Assembly (NCBI GenBank): GCA_002405435.1 | Contig: DHLU01000086.1 | Location: 2,781-27,559 of the forward strand | From: Flavobacteriales bacterium UBA4660 | GTDB taxonomy: Bacteria > Bacteroidota > Bacteroidia > Flavobacteriales_D > Sanyastnellaceae | Direction of reading: 5' to 3' | Length of the DNA stretch: 24,779 nt | Shown: piece after piece, positions 1 through 7,976 of the stretch | Position numbering within the stretch: position 1 is the first letter of the stretch | Layout: each line of letters starts with the position of its first letter | Program-made: the position numbers and the translations under genes | Notes under the pieces: model-generated | Database searches by the model: none | Seen by the model: only the letters and a program-made list of their open reading frames with translations | What the model was told of the DNA's origin: nothing

Positions 1-568
1 GATCTTCACCGTGGTCCTCTCCTCCCTTGATGTCGGAGGTGGCGATGGAGATGATGACGATGAACTCATCACCGACGTGGAGTTCGACAACACCACCCTC
101 ACCATCACCGAAGCCGGCGAAGAACACGATGTGTCGCTGGAAAGCCTCGAAGACGGCTGGGACACCTTACCCTCCGTCACTTACACCAATAACCATGTGG
201 GTATCCAAACCGACAATCCCCAAAGCACCCTGCACGTAGCCGGTTCAGTTTCCTATGCGGTCACCTCGGTAAGCACCCCGGGCACCATCGTGCTTTCTGA
301 TGCCCACCACGTCGTGCTATGCAATGTCGATGCCGGCAACATTACGGTTCAGCTGCCTGCTGCGGCGACTTGCACGGGCCGTGTGTATATCATCAAGCGG
401 TTTGCCTCTTCCATTCCCAATTACACCAACGATGTCTGGATTACTCCGGTGCCCGGAGAGTCAATCGACCTGCAAAGCTCCTACGTACTCGCTTCCATTT
501 TCGAACAATTCGTTTCTGTAATCTCTGACGGCTCCGACTGGTGGATCATCAACAAATACACCAACTGA
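1..568 (+). CDS. Fibre-like surface protein, C-terminal part (5' end outside window)
   Basis: The reading frame is open at the left edge (from base 2) and stops with TGA at 566-568, so the true start lies upstream. The visible 188 or so residues begin with a Gly/Asp-rich acidic linker (GGGDGDDDDE), followed by a short beta-type repeat (FDNTTLTITEAGEEHDVSLE), then the signature NNHVGIQTDNPQSTLHVAGS, the VGIGTxxP-xxLHV motif common in Bacteroidota tail-fibre-like surface proteins. The C-terminal part (VQLPAAATCTGRVYIIK through SDGSDWWII) is a beta-rich end module of the same protein class. No T9SS sorting domain, membrane segment or lipoprotein anchor is visible in this part. The next gene starts 2 bases after the stop, so both are probably on one transcript. 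Role inferred: extracellular fibre or adhesin. Ligand and full length unknown. Confidence 0.7.
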   Translation, partial: IFTVVLSSLDVGGGDGDDDDELITDVEFDNTTLTITEAGEEHDVSLESLEDGWDTLPSVTYTNNHVGIQTDNPQSTLHVAGSVSYAVTSVSTPGTIVLSDAHHVVLCNVDAGNITVQLPAAATCTGRVYIIKRFASSIPNYTNDVWITPVPGESIDLQSSYVLASIFEQFVSVISDGSDWWIINKYTN

Positions 569-570
569 AG

Positions 571-1311
571 ATGCACAGGTGTCTGATTGCCGCTCTATTG
601 CCTGCCTGTCTGATGGCCGCGGGGTATACGCCTGCCCAGGTAATCCTCGACCGTCAGGTCATTTCGCCGTTTGCAATCGCCGGGACACTCAATGATTCCA
701 TCCGCATTAACGTCACCCTGGGTCAGGTCGAATACCTCACCATCGCAGACAACGACCACTACCTGACGCAAGGATTTCATCAGCCACAGGGCAGCCTGGA
801 TCCTTTCGTGGAATTTACCGTCAGCCAGGATTCCTGTTCCGGCATATTCACCATTCAGGTCACAGCCTTACAGAACTGCGACGAAACCAGCAACATCAAC
901 TACTGGTGGAATGGAAGCCCCGGCGCCGACACATTCGAAACGCTGGATACCAGCGTAGACCTTTTTGTGCAATCAGAAGCCTGTGTGGCGGCCACCACCA
1001 TTGTTCCAGCCGCAGAGCCGGTGAGTGTCACGCCCTGCGCCCTCGGATTTTATACCATCATCACCCCTAACGGCGACGGCGTAAACGATGCCTGGTACAT
1101 CGAAAACCTCTACGGGCCATGGCTTGACAATAAGGTCGCCATCTTCAACCGGTGGGGCGCCGAAGTATGGAAGGGAAACAACTATGACAATACGGAAGTA
1201 GTCTGGCGCGGCAACGCCGCCGATGGCACTGCGCTTCCCGATGGCACCTATTATTTCACCCTCGAATGTGAGGTAAACAACCAAAGTGGATACATCGAGC
1301 TGCAACGCTAA
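571..1311 (+). CDS. Small secreted protein with type B T9SS C-terminal domain (CHU_C)
   Basis: A 246-residue protein. I place the start at ATG 571, which gives a signal peptide (residues 1-23, ending near TPAQ); the frame is open further upstream to a GTG at 541 but that would spoil the signal. Residues 25-72 end in the LTQGFHQP motif, which I recognise from short Bacteroidota proteins encoded behind fibre genes. Residues 75-155 hold a domain with several cysteines and no clear family. Residues 160-246 are the gliding-motility-associated C-terminal domain (type B T9SS sorting signal): ITPNGDGVNDAW at about 164-175, IFNRWGAEVW at 191-200 and LPDGTYYFTLE near 222-232. Family knowledge: such domains target proteins to T9SS and often need a PorP/SprF partner, and one follows directly. 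Inference: this is the anchor or export partner of the fibre protein upstream. Confidence 0.85.
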   Translation: MHRCLIAALLPACLMAAGYTPAQVILDRQVISPFAIAGTLNDSIRINVTLGQVEYLTIADNDHYLTQGFHQPQGSLDPFVEFTVSQDSCSGIFTIQVTALQNCDETSNINYWWNGSPGADTFETLDTSVDLFVQSEACVAATTIVPAAEPVSVTPCALGFYTIITPNGDGVNDAWYIENLYGPWLDNKVAIFNRWGAEVWKGNNYDNTEVVWRGNAADGTALPDGTYYFTLECEVNNQSGYIELQR

Positions 1312-2232
1312 ATGAAATACGCGCTGAACATACTGCCTGCCTGCTGCGCTGTTTTTTGGCTGTGCTGCCTCACACCCTTGCGCGCCCAGCAAGACTGGGG
1401 CTATACGCAGTACCTCTTTAACCTCTACGATGCCAATGCAGCCTATGCGGGCGAACATGACCTGATGAGTGTTTCACTGCGGTACCGCAGACAATGGGCC
1501 GGCCTTGAAGGAGCGCCCGTCACTCAGGTGTTTTCACTGCATACCCCCTTTAAAAACAACCGATGGGCCGGAGGTCTGCGCCTGCAGTCTGAAAACATCG
1601 GCGGCCGCTCACAGGTAAAAGCACGGGTTTCGGGAAGCCACCGCTGGGCCGTCGGCAGCGGACACCTGAATGTGGCCCTGAGCGCTGGAGCCTGGCGGCA
1701 ACAACTGCTGACCAGCGAACTCACAGCCCGTGATCCTGATGACCCTATCATGGCACAATCGCGCATACAGCGCACAACGCCACTCGCCGACATAGCCCTC
1801 ATGTACGTGCACGACAAATGGTTTGCAGGCATCGAAACCGGCGGCATGACCCGCGCTCCTTTCCGCTGGACCGACGGAAGCGCCGCGCGCGCCTACCGCC
1901 ACATGACCGGTACAGCAGGTTGGATGAAAAAAATAGGCCGAAAAAATATACTCCAGCTTTCCATGCTGGCCAAATGGGCCGAAAACAGCCTCTACCAATG
2001 GGAGACCAATGTTTCCTTTCTCTTCCAGAATACAGCCTGGATCGGCGCAGGATACCGGAATGAAAATGCCTACACACTCTTCGGAATGTTGCAAGTTACC
2101 AGCCGCTTCCGCCTGGGATACTCCTTTGATTACATGACCAACGGACTTAAAAACTACCAGAGTGGAAGCCATGAAGCCTTTGTCGGCATCAGCCTTGGCA
2201 ACAACAAAAAACGCTCTATCCGGCATTTTTAA
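1312..2232 (+). CDS. PorP/SprF family type IX secretion membrane protein
   Basis: A 306-residue outer-membrane protein whose ATG directly abuts the stop codon of the preceding gene. Residues 1-25 form a signal peptide ending LRAQ. The mature N-terminus QQDWGYTQYLFNLYDANAAYAG matches the PorP/SprF signature (Q-D-x-x-YTQYLFN then NxAYAG), followed by SVSLRYRRQWAGLEGAPVTQVFSLHTPF, also typical. The remainder is rich in alternating aromatic/hydrophobic strands, as in a 12-14 strand beta barrel, with LGYSFDYMTNGLKNYQSGSHEAFVGISL near the end, the family's final strands. Family knowledge: SprF-like proteins act with T9SS in export and attachment of specific type B cargo. Its position right after a type B domain gene strongly suggests a cognate pair. 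The substrate assignment is inferred. Confidence 0.92.
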   Translation: MKYALNILPACCAVFWLCCLTPLRAQQDWGYTQYLFNLYDANAAYAGEHDLMSVSLRYRRQWAGLEGAPVTQVFSLHTPFKNNRWAGGLRLQSENIGGRSQVKARVSGSHRWAVGSGHLNVALSAGAWRQQLLTSELTARDPDDPIMAQSRIQRTTPLADIALMYVHDKWFAGIETGGMTRAPFRWTDGSAARAYRHMTGTAGWMKKIGRKNILQLSMLAKWAENSLYQWETNVSFLFQNTAWIGAGYRNENAYTLFGMLQVTSRFRLGYSFDYMTNGLKNYQSGSHEAFVGISLGNNKKRSIRHF

Positions 2233-2235
2233 TTG

Positions 2236-4143
2236 ATGAGGCCCCCCATTCACATACTGTTTCTGCTGTGGTGCGGCAGCGCATTTGCACAAACTGACTT
2301 TATGCTTGACCGCACCACCGGCCTCAACACGCGTGCCGACGAGATTGCATGCTGCCTAATGAACGGGCAACTGGTCTATACCTCTAACGACCAGCAAGAC
2401 CTTGTGAGTGATTACCGCTGGACCGAAAACGCACGTTTCGCCATGCGCCTGGCCGACCGCGGAAAAACGTTTACCGAGTTTACCCGCCAGGAAAAATTCA
2501 CCGCAAAAGCGACCCATGGTGACGAAGGCTCTGCGTGTTACGCCGCAACCGACAGCACGCTCTATTTCAGCAGTGCCGCAGACCACCGCGGAAATGTCAA
2601 CGGGCGCTTGCGTATTTATACCCGCAAATGGAACGGCATGGAATGGGAAAAAGCCGAAGCGCTGCCATTCTGCAAAGGACCTGCCGATTACGCCCACCCC
2701 TGGTTTGACGAAGCGCGTGGCTTACTGGTATTTTCAAGCAACCGCGCCGGCGGGCAGGGCGGCATGGATATCTGGTATGTATACCGCAACGGCGACGGCT
2801 GGGGTGAACTCACCTGCCTTGACATTCTGGTCAACTCTCCGGGAAATGAAATCTTCCCAACCGTCTGGAACGGCAATATCTACTACGCCTCTGACCGTCT
2901 TCCCGGATTTGGTGGCTTCGACATCCACTGCGCGCTGCAAAAACACCAGTGGAAAGTGAGCGTGCAGATGCCCGCGCCGATCAACAGCCCCTTGGATGAC
3001 CTCAATCTTTTTATGATTTCTGAAGAAACCGGATTTCTCACCAGCAACCGCGCCGACGGCGTCGGCGGAGATGACATCTACCGGGTAAAGACGGTCTTTG
3101 AGACCGAGAAGCGTGGCTATACAGCTTCCGTGGTGGTTAGCGGTGATACCTTAAAAAACAGCACCGTGTCGGTCTTCAACAAAGGTGGCGAACTTGTGCT
3201 GGAAAGTAACTCCGGCGCATCAGGGGTCTTTTCACTGGCAAAACTCGACCTGAACAGGCCCTATAAAATGACCGCCACCGGCGTGAGCCCGCTGATGTAT
3301 GCCAACGCATGGCTTAACATTTTCAATGAAGAAGGTGTGCGCATCATGCAGATCCCTATGAAACCCGACGGCAGCTTCGCCTTCGAACTGCTGCCCTTCG
3401 ACCGCGGAGGCAGCATGGCGCAACGCTCTACCGTTGACCGCAGTATTCTCAGCCTCAGTTTCGAGGGACAGGTGATCGGCACCCAGCCGGGTCGTGCAGA
3501 GTCAACCATGATCTCCATTGTAGACGACGACGGAGAACTTGTGGCGGTGGCCTATACCGACCAGCTGGGCATGTTCAGCGTCAACAATGTGACACCCGAC
3601 ATCGCATATACCTTCCGCCTTTCGGAAGAAAGCCAGGCGAGTCAGGTGGTCATTTTCGATCAGGGGAAAAAACTCACCCTTCCCGTTCTCCGGGAAGAAG
3701 CGCATTATGCGCGGCTTGATGCGGGCGATGCCATTACGCTCATCAACGAAAACAACCAGACCGTACACCTGTCTTCCGAAGACGTTTTTGTCATTAACCG
3801 CATTTACTACGAATACAACAGCGCCCACCTGGGCGACAACAGCATTGAGCAACTTGACAAGCTCATCCGCATCCTTGAAAACAACCCGCAACTGGAGATT
3901 GAAATCCGCTCCCATACCGACAGCCAGGGCAGCGATGCCTACAACCTGGAGCTCAGCCGCCGCAGGGCACAGGTAGTTAAAGATTACCTGGTGATACACC
4001 GCATCCCGGCCAACAGGATCTCCGCAGTAGGCCTTGGAGAAGCCGAACTGCTAAACAAATGCATCTATCCTGATAATTGCTCAGAAGCAGAGCGGGCTAT
4101 TAACCGCCGCACAGAAATCCGCATAATGCCTTCCGGAAGCTGA
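2236..4143 (+). CDS. OmpA family protein with PD40 beta-propeller repeats
   Basis: A 635-residue envelope protein. ATG 2236 is chosen over the TTG at 2233; it lies 3 bases after the PorP gene. Residues 1-19 are a signal peptide (ending AFAQ). Residues about 60-290 contain WD40-like PD40 blades, seen as FSSNRAGGQGGMDIW, YYASDRLPGFGGFDIH and LTSNRADGVGGDDIYRV. Residues about 295-510 are beta-rich, resembling carboxypeptidase-regulatory folds. Residues about 517-632 are an OmpA/MotB peptidoglycan-binding domain: INRIYYEYNSAHL, then IEIRSHTDSQGSDAYNLELSRRRAQVVKDYL, and the family-typical NRRTEIRIM end. Family knowledge: such proteins commonly sit next to PorP/SprF genes in Bacteroidota and tether T9SS-related complexes to peptidoglycan (PorE is an example). 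This one probably serves the adjacent cassette. Confidence 0.92.
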   Translation: MRPPIHILFLLWCGSAFAQTDFMLDRTTGLNTRADEIACCLMNGQLVYTSNDQQDLVSDYRWTENARFAMRLADRGKTFTEFTRQEKFTAKATHGDEGSACYAATDSTLYFSSAADHRGNVNGRLRIYTRKWNGMEWEKAEALPFCKGPADYAHPWFDEARGLLVFSSNRAGGQGGMDIWYVYRNGDGWGELTCLDILVNSPGNEIFPTVWNGNIYYASDRLPGFGGFDIHCALQKHQWKVSVQMPAPINSPLDDLNLFMISEETGFLTSNRADGVGGDDIYRVKTVFETEKRGYTASVVVSGDTLKNSTVSVFNKGGELVLESNSGASGVFSLAKLDLNRPYKMTATGVSPLMYANAWLNIFNEEGVRIMQIPMKPDGSFAFELLPFDRGGSMAQRSTVDRSILSLSFEGQVIGTQPGRAESTMISIVDDDGELVAVAYTDQLGMFSVNNVTPDIAYTFRLSEESQASQVVIFDQGKKLTLPVLREEAHYARLDAGDAITLINENNQTVHLSSEDVFVINRIYYEYNSAHLGDNSIEQLDKLIRILENNPQLEIEIRSHTDSQGSDAYNLELSRRRAQVVKDYLVIHRIPANRISAVGLGEAELLNKCIYPDNCSEAERAINRRTEIRIMPSGS

Positions 4144-4152
4144 GCGGTTTAC

Positions 4153-4530
4153 TCAGCCGGCCGGTTTGTTTTTCACCAGCATGATGCCCAGTGCAAACAA
4201 CACAAAGGCAATTACGAACAACAACCTTCCGGTAAATAGCTCGAGCATACTGAGCACCGATGCCGTAACCAGCACCACCATCGCGATGAGGTACAGGTAC
4301 TCATAAGGCTGCCTTTTCCGGTACAGCACAAATACGAGCAGCGTCCTGAACAGCAGCAACCCGAGTCCGACACAGATCAGCATCTTCCAGGCCGGGAAAT
4401 GAAAAAACATACCCACTAGTCCGGCTGTAAGAATTGCGAAGGAAAGCAATACCAAAAATAACCAGCGTCTCTACTCTGCCTCAGACTTGGTTTCGGGAAG
4501 GTCCAGTATGTCATCGTCATCATCCGTCAT
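4153..4530 (-). pseudogene. Small membrane protein interrupted by an in-frame amber codon
   Basis: Read from ATG 4528-4530 on the minus strand, the frame gives a short acidic start (MTDDDDDILDLPETKSEAE), then TAG at 4471-4473, and continues in the same frame as RRWLFLVLLSF and onward for about 105 more residues to TGA at 4153-4155. The downstream part has about four hydrophobic segments; the piece FFHFPAWKMLICVGLGLLL recalls the HWPGA-type membrane segments of GldL-like proteins, but the match is weak. An acidic cytosolic tail followed by RRW and a membrane segment looks like one protein, so I treat this as a single 125-codon gene with one nonsense codon. Alternatives: a base-calling error, a strain mutation, or restart at TTG 4455. 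A -7-like element lies 18 bases upstream of the ATG. It follows the CBS gene on the same strand and converges with the OmpA gene. Confidence 0.6.
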
Positions 4531-4548
4531 GAAGCACCGGCAATAAGG

Positions 4549-4556
4549 TAAAGATA
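4549..4556 (-). promoter_or_regulatory. Candidate -7 promoter element TATCTTTA
   Basis: The minus strand reads TATCTTTA, one mismatch from the Bacteroidota -7 consensus TAnnTTTG. It ends 18 bases before ATG 4530 of the interrupted membrane protein. No convincing -33 TTTG was found, so transcription from the CBS gene upstream is also possible. Confidence 0.35.
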
Positions 4557-4595
4557 GAAAAATTGCGACGCTTATGCGCTGTCTTCAGGTAGACC

Positions 4596-5258
4596 TCAGG
4601 TATTGAGGTACCTCATCAGTTCATCGTACCGGCGCTTGAGGTCTTCGGTATAGACCGGCTCCTGGTAGCTCGCCTTGATGTCGTAGCCAAACCGCTCAAT
4701 ACTCTGCAGAATCGGATTGATGTCTTCCCGGTTGATCTTCAGGTGAAGTTCGATGCGTGAGAATTCCTGCGCCGGCGTGGTATTGAAAGACAAAATCCGG
4801 GCATCATTTTCTTCCACTATGCGCGCCACTTGGCTGAGGTGATAGTCAAGCGTGTTAATTTCCAGCACAACGATGGCGCCCGGTTCTCCGGCGCTCTGGT
4901 ATTTGCTGAGGCTTTCTATGAGGGTATCCATGGAGATGGCGCCCATATAGTTTCCCTCACCATCCACCACCGGAACCAGGGTCAGGTGAAACTCGGAGGC
5001 CGTTTTCAGCACCTCCAGGATATGTTCATGCGGCAATACGGAAGCCCTTATCAACCCGAAGGCCTCTTCCGGAGAATTCGGAATGCGTTCGGCGCTCAGC
5101 AACATGGTTTCACTGGTGAGGCCCAAAAACCTGCCCTTATCCACTACCGCCAGATGACCGACATTGAACTCATCCATAAGGTTGAGTGCATGCACAGGGT
5201 CGTCTTGCGGGCGGAGTACCGGCAGGTCGGGGTTTACCAATGTGTGTGCGTTAATCAC
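4596..5258 (-). CDS. CBS-domain protein with C-terminal ACT-like region
   Basis: A 220-residue soluble protein. CBS domain 1 spans about residues 5-55 (VLRPQDDPVHALNLMDEFNVGHLAVVD) and CBS domain 2 about 70-120 (EHILEVLKTASEFHLTLVPVVDGEGNYMGAIS). Residues about 128-200 (AIVVLEINTLDYHLSQVARIVEENDARILSF) look like an ACT-type regulatory fold. The start is GTG 5256-5258; no ATG lies upstream in frame before a stop at 5304-5306, and this start gives the usual family length of about 220. Family knowledge: CBS pairs bind adenosyl nucleotides; the AcuB-like arrangement of two CBS plus an ACT-like region is widespread in Bacteroidota and often lies beside pdxJ and an NAD kinase gene. Here pdxJ is adjacent and divergent, but no NAD kinase follows. 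The ligand is unknown. Confidence 0.9.
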   Translation of the reverse strand: MINAHTLVNPDLPVLRPQDDPVHALNLMDEFNVGHLAVVDKGRFLGLTSETMLLSAERIPNSPEEAFGLIRASVLPHEHILEVLKTASEFHLTLVPVVDGEGNYMGAISMDTLIESLSKYQSAGEPGAIVVLEINTLDYHLSQVARIVEENDARILSFNTTPAQEFSRIELHLKINREDINPILQSIERFGYDIKASYQEPVYTEDLKRRYDELMRYLNT

Positions 5259-5456
5259 TTTGCGCGTTTTGCTTTTTACATTTAATGCCTTACACTCCCT
5301 ACTTCAGCACTGTGCACCGGCACCCATTCAAATGCAATGCCTTAATAACGAATCCGCGCGCAAAATGTTCAGTTTCGGCTGCCCGGCGCTGCCCGTGACA
5401 CCCGAAGTTTTGCACATCCCGGTTTTCTTATCCCCATAACGGGCGCCACCCTTGCC

Positions 5457-5464
5457 CATCTTTG
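5457..5464 (+). promoter_or_regulatory. Candidate -7 promoter element CATCTTTG for pdxJ
   Basis: CATCTTTG differs from TAnnTTTG only at the first base and ends 19 bases before the pdxJ ATG, the same spacing seen at several other genes in this window. No clear -33 element is visible. Confidence 0.45.
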
Positions 5465-5483
5465 CAGCACGGAATCTACACCC

Positions 5484-6197
5484 ATGACCGCCCTGTCTGT
5501 CAACATCAACAAGATTGCCACGCTCCGCAACGCCCGGGGTGGCCGGAGCCCTGACGCAGTGCGCGCCGCCGTTGACATCGAACGATTCGGAGCCGACGGC
5601 ATCACGGTTCACCCCCGACCCGACGAACGCCACATCACACGTGCCGACGTCTATGCATTGGCGAAGGTTGTTACCACAGCATTCAATATCGAGGGCTACC
5701 CCGACGACCGCTTCATGGCGATGGTGCTTGAAGTAAAACCTGCCCAGGCCACCCTGGTACCCGATCCCCCCGGAGTGCTTACGAGTAACGCCGGCTGGCA
5801 GGTAAGCGCCCACCGGGATCTGCTGGCGGGTGTCATCGCTACACTGAAAAAAGCGGGCATCCGCACCAGCCTTTTTGTGGCCCCCGATGCCGATATGGTG
5901 CGGGCCGCCGCCGACACCGGTGCCGACCGCATTGAACTGTACACCGAATCCTATGCGCACGGCTTCGAGGCAGATCCCGCCGCCGCCGTGGCACCCTTTG
6001 TGGCCGCAGCAGCGGCTGCCCGCGCCTGCGGACTGGGCATCAATGCCGGACACGACCTTTCCCTTCAAAACCTCCGCTACTTCAAGGAACACATCCCGGG
6101 GCTGCACGAGGTGAGTATCGGACACGCCCTCATCAGCGATGCGCTGTATTACGGACTGGAGAACACCGTCAACATGTACAAATACCAGCTTCGCTGA
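5484..6197 (+). CDS. pdxJ: Pyridoxine 5'-phosphate synthase PdxJ
   Basis: A 237-residue cytosolic TIM-barrel enzyme that condenses 1-deoxy-xylulose 5-phosphate with 3-amino-2-oxopropyl phosphate to make pyridoxine 5'-phosphate, the last ring-forming step of DXP-dependent vitamin B6 synthesis. The protein starts [17 protein letters not shown], with the family's N7 substrate site, then [11 protein letters not shown] with catalytic H43, FNIEGYP with E70, and [13 protein letters not shown] with H190, matching the known E. coli residues. The segment [15 protein letters not shown] is the typical VPE/D-type motif. The length matches the family. ATG 5484 gives the canonical N-terminus. The hydrolase gene follows after 3 bases, so the two are probably cotranscribed, and the CBS gene diverges upstream, a common Bacteroidota neighbourhood. 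Confidence 0.97.
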   Translation: MTALSVNINKIATLRNARGGRSPDAVRAAVDIERFGADGITVHPRPDERHITRADVYALAKVVTTAFNIEGYPDDRFMAMVLEVKPAQATLVPDPPGVLTSNAGWQVSAHRDLLAGVIATLKKAGIRTSLFVAPDADMVRAAADTGADRIELYTESYAHGFEADPAAAVAPFVAAAAAARACGLGINAGHDLSLQNLRYFKEHIPGLHEVSIGHALISDALYYGLENTVNMYKYQLR

Positions 6198-6200
6198 GCC

Positions 6201-6962
6201 ATGCAGCTGTTTTTCAAGGAAGCCGGACAGGGCACACCGTTGGTGATTGTGCACGGACTGTTTGGGTCAGGTGACAACTGGGCCACGCTTGCCAAAACAT
6301 TTGCCCGGCATTACCGCGTGATTACGGTGGATATGCGCAACCACGGCCATTCTCCGCACGATCCGGATATGAATTATGACGCTATGGCCGTCGACCTCTT
6401 TGACACCCTCGCACACGCCGGCGCAAGAGATGTCAACCTCATCGGCCACAGTATGGGGGGTAAAGCCGTCATGCGCTTTGCTCAGTGCTATCCCTTTCTG
6501 GTCCACAAGCTTGTGGTAGCCGACATCAGTCCGCGCCATTACCCCACCCACCACGGGCATATCCTGGAGGCCCTGCAATCGCTCGATTTTACCGCACTCA
6601 ACAGCCGCGCGGAGGTAGCCCGGGCGCTGCATGAACGGCTTAGGGATCCCGGCACGGAGCAATTCCTGCTCAAGGGCCTTTACTGGATACGGGAGGGACA
6701 ACTCGCCCTGCGCTACAATGTGACCGCCATCGCCCGGCATATCGAGCGCATCGGGGAAGCGCTTCCCGACCTTCCCGTTAGCCAGGAGACCCTTTTTGTG
6801 CGCGGCGACCGTTCGGCATACATCCGCGACGAGGACTGGCCCGACATACAACGGTGTTTCCCCCGGGCGCAACTGGTGCCCCTCGAAAATGCCGGACACT
6901 GGCTCCACGCCGACCAGCCGGCAGCATTTGCCGAAGTGGTAATTGGTTTTCTTGGAACCTGA
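6201..6962 (+). CDS. Alpha/beta-fold hydrolase (YbfF-like esterase)
   Basis: A 253-residue cytosolic protein with no signal peptide. The oxyanion-hole motif HGLFGSGDNW lies at 18-27, DMRNHGHSP at 44-52, the nucleophile elbow GHSMGG at 82-87 (Ser84), a likely acid in VRGDRSAYI (Asp203), and the catalytic His233 in ENAGHWLHADQP. This complete triad and the NHG(H/R)S motif match the small acyl-ester hydrolases of the YbfF type. ATG 6201 lies 3 bases after pdxJ, which fits an operon; pairing of this hydrolase with pdxJ is common in Bacteroidota. The natural substrate is not predictable from sequence, and no direct role in vitamin B6 metabolism is implied. Confidence 0.92.
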   Translation: MQLFFKEAGQGTPLVIVHGLFGSGDNWATLAKTFARHYRVITVDMRNHGHSPHDPDMNYDAMAVDLFDTLAHAGARDVNLIGHSMGGKAVMRFAQCYPFLVHKLVVADISPRHYPTHHGHILEALQSLDFTALNSRAEVARALHERLRDPGTEQFLLKGLYWIREGQLALRYNVTAIARHIERIGEALPDLPVSQETLFVRGDRSAYIRDEDWPDIQRCFPRAQLVPLENAGHWLHADQPAAFAEVVIGFLGT

Positions 6963-7036
6963 TGGCCCGGGATAATTGCAGCAAGTGTTGACCCCGGTAA
7001 ATCGGGTACAGCAAATTCGGGAAAACCTTTGACACC

Positions 7037-7774
7037 ATGATTCGCGTTTTTCTTCCGCTGCTGGCCGCCTGCCTGTGTCTGCAATGCCTCTCTTCCGGCG
7101 CAGAAGCCCCGCAAGACACCATTAACCCTTCCAACGACAAAGACTCCACCATGAAAATCTATTATGTCGCCGACCCCCTCTGCGGCTGGTGCTACGGCTT
7201 TACGCCCGTGATGCAGCAATTTGCCGCGCAACACGAAAACGCCTATACCATCGAGCTGGTTTCCGGCGGCATGGTGACGGGTGAGGCCGTAGGTCCGATG
7301 GACGACGGAAAAAGGCAGTTCATCTCGCAGGCTTACAAGCGTGTCGAGGCTACTACGGGCATTCGTTTCGGCGAGGCTTATGTCAACGGCACCCTGCAGC
7401 GCACTTCCGTCATACAGACTTCCCTAACGCCTTCTGTAGCCCTCGAAGTGCTCCGTGAACATGCACCGGGCCGCGCACTCGACATCTTTCACGACATACA
7501 ACGGCTGCTCTTTTTCGAGGGCCGCGAACCCGCCGAGGCATCCAGTTACCTGCCGCTGGCCGCACGCTATGAAATAGACACGGCTGTGCTGCTGGAAAAA
7601 ATGGCCGATCCCGCCTATACCCTCCGTGCTGAAAAGCAATTTGATTTCGCTGCGTCACTCGGGGTGCGTGGTTTTCCGGCCCTTATCGCCGATACGCCTG
7701 CCGGCTTTAAGGTTGTGGCGAGCGGTTACACGCCCTACGACACACTCGTAGCGCGGACCAGCACCCTGCGCTAA
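7037..7774 (+). CDS. DsbA-family thioredoxin-fold protein, probable lipoprotein
   Basis: A 245-residue protein from ATG 7037. Residues 1-20 are hydrophobic with cysteines at 12, 14 and 17, so it is probably a lipoprotein or secreted form; LLAAC at 8-12 fits a lipobox but leaves a short hydrophobic stretch. A polar linker (about 21-38) precedes the DsbA-like domain, which begins MKIYYVADPLCGWCYGFTPVMQQF with the redox motif C49-G-W-C52. GVRGFPALIA near 212-221 contains the cis-proline loop of thioredoxin folds, and the helical insertion between them fits DsbA/FrnE-like proteins. Predicted role: thiol-disulfide exchange in the periplasm. An internal ATG at 7151 (Met39) would give a cytosolic version like many homologues; the upstream start is favoured because the leader looks like a real export signal. 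Confidence 0.85.
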   Translation: MIRVFLPLLAACLCLQCLSSGAEAPQDTINPSNDKDSTMKIYYVADPLCGWCYGFTPVMQQFAAQHENAYTIELVSGGMVTGEAVGPMDDGKRQFISQAYKRVEATTGIRFGEAYVNGTLQRTSVIQTSLTPSVALEVLREHAPGRALDIFHDIQRLLFFEGREPAEASSYLPLAARYEIDTAVLLEKMADPAYTLRAEKQFDFAASLGVRGFPALIADTPAGFKVVASGYTPYDTLVARTSTLR

Positions 7775-7921
7775 TCACCCGGGTCACGAAACACCGCGCA
7801 CCGGCCGCTGCAACACGTGCCTGTGTGCCGGTGATGGCCAGTGGCCGTATCCATCCTCTTTCCGTTCCCCTGGCGCTGCATGCCCGGCAACGTTTTCACA
7901 AGTGTTGGCAGATTGGGGTGA

Positions 7922-7942
7922 AAAGCCCGCTGCTTGTGGGTT
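7922..7942 (+). terminator. Weak terminator-like hairpin
   Basis: AAAGCCC pairs with GGGTTTT as a 7-pair stem (one G-T) around a 9-base loop, followed by an AT-rich run. It lies about 150 bases behind the DsbA-like gene, which is far for a terminator, so this is a weak call. Confidence 0.25.
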
Positions 7943-7956
7943 TTAATTACCATCGC

Positions 7957-7976
7957 TTGAGGTTTTTTGAGGTTTT
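7957..7976 (+). repeat. Tandem 10-base repeat TTGAGGTTTT x2
   Basis: Two perfect adjacent copies of TTGAGGTTTT, followed by TTTTGA. Together they form T-tracts spaced by one helical turn just upstream of the 118-residue secreted protein gene; possibly promoter upstream or bent DNA. Confidence 0.6.

Noticed and set aside
541..570. GTG 541 as start of the CHU_C protein
   Set aside because: It would overlap the fibre gene and add a polar stretch before a clean signal peptide that begins at ATG 571.
2233..2235. TTG 2233 as start of the OmpA protein
   Set aside because: The ATG immediately after it is a better start and gives the same signal peptide.
4157..4164. CCGGCCGG palindrome between convergent genes as terminator
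   Set aside because: It is a perfect palindrome without loop or flanking T-run and lies inside the end of the membrane-protein gene.
5328..6254. 308-codon open frame antisense to pdxJ
   Set aside because: It mirrors pdxJ across its whole length, has low-complexity Gly/His-rich content and no family features.
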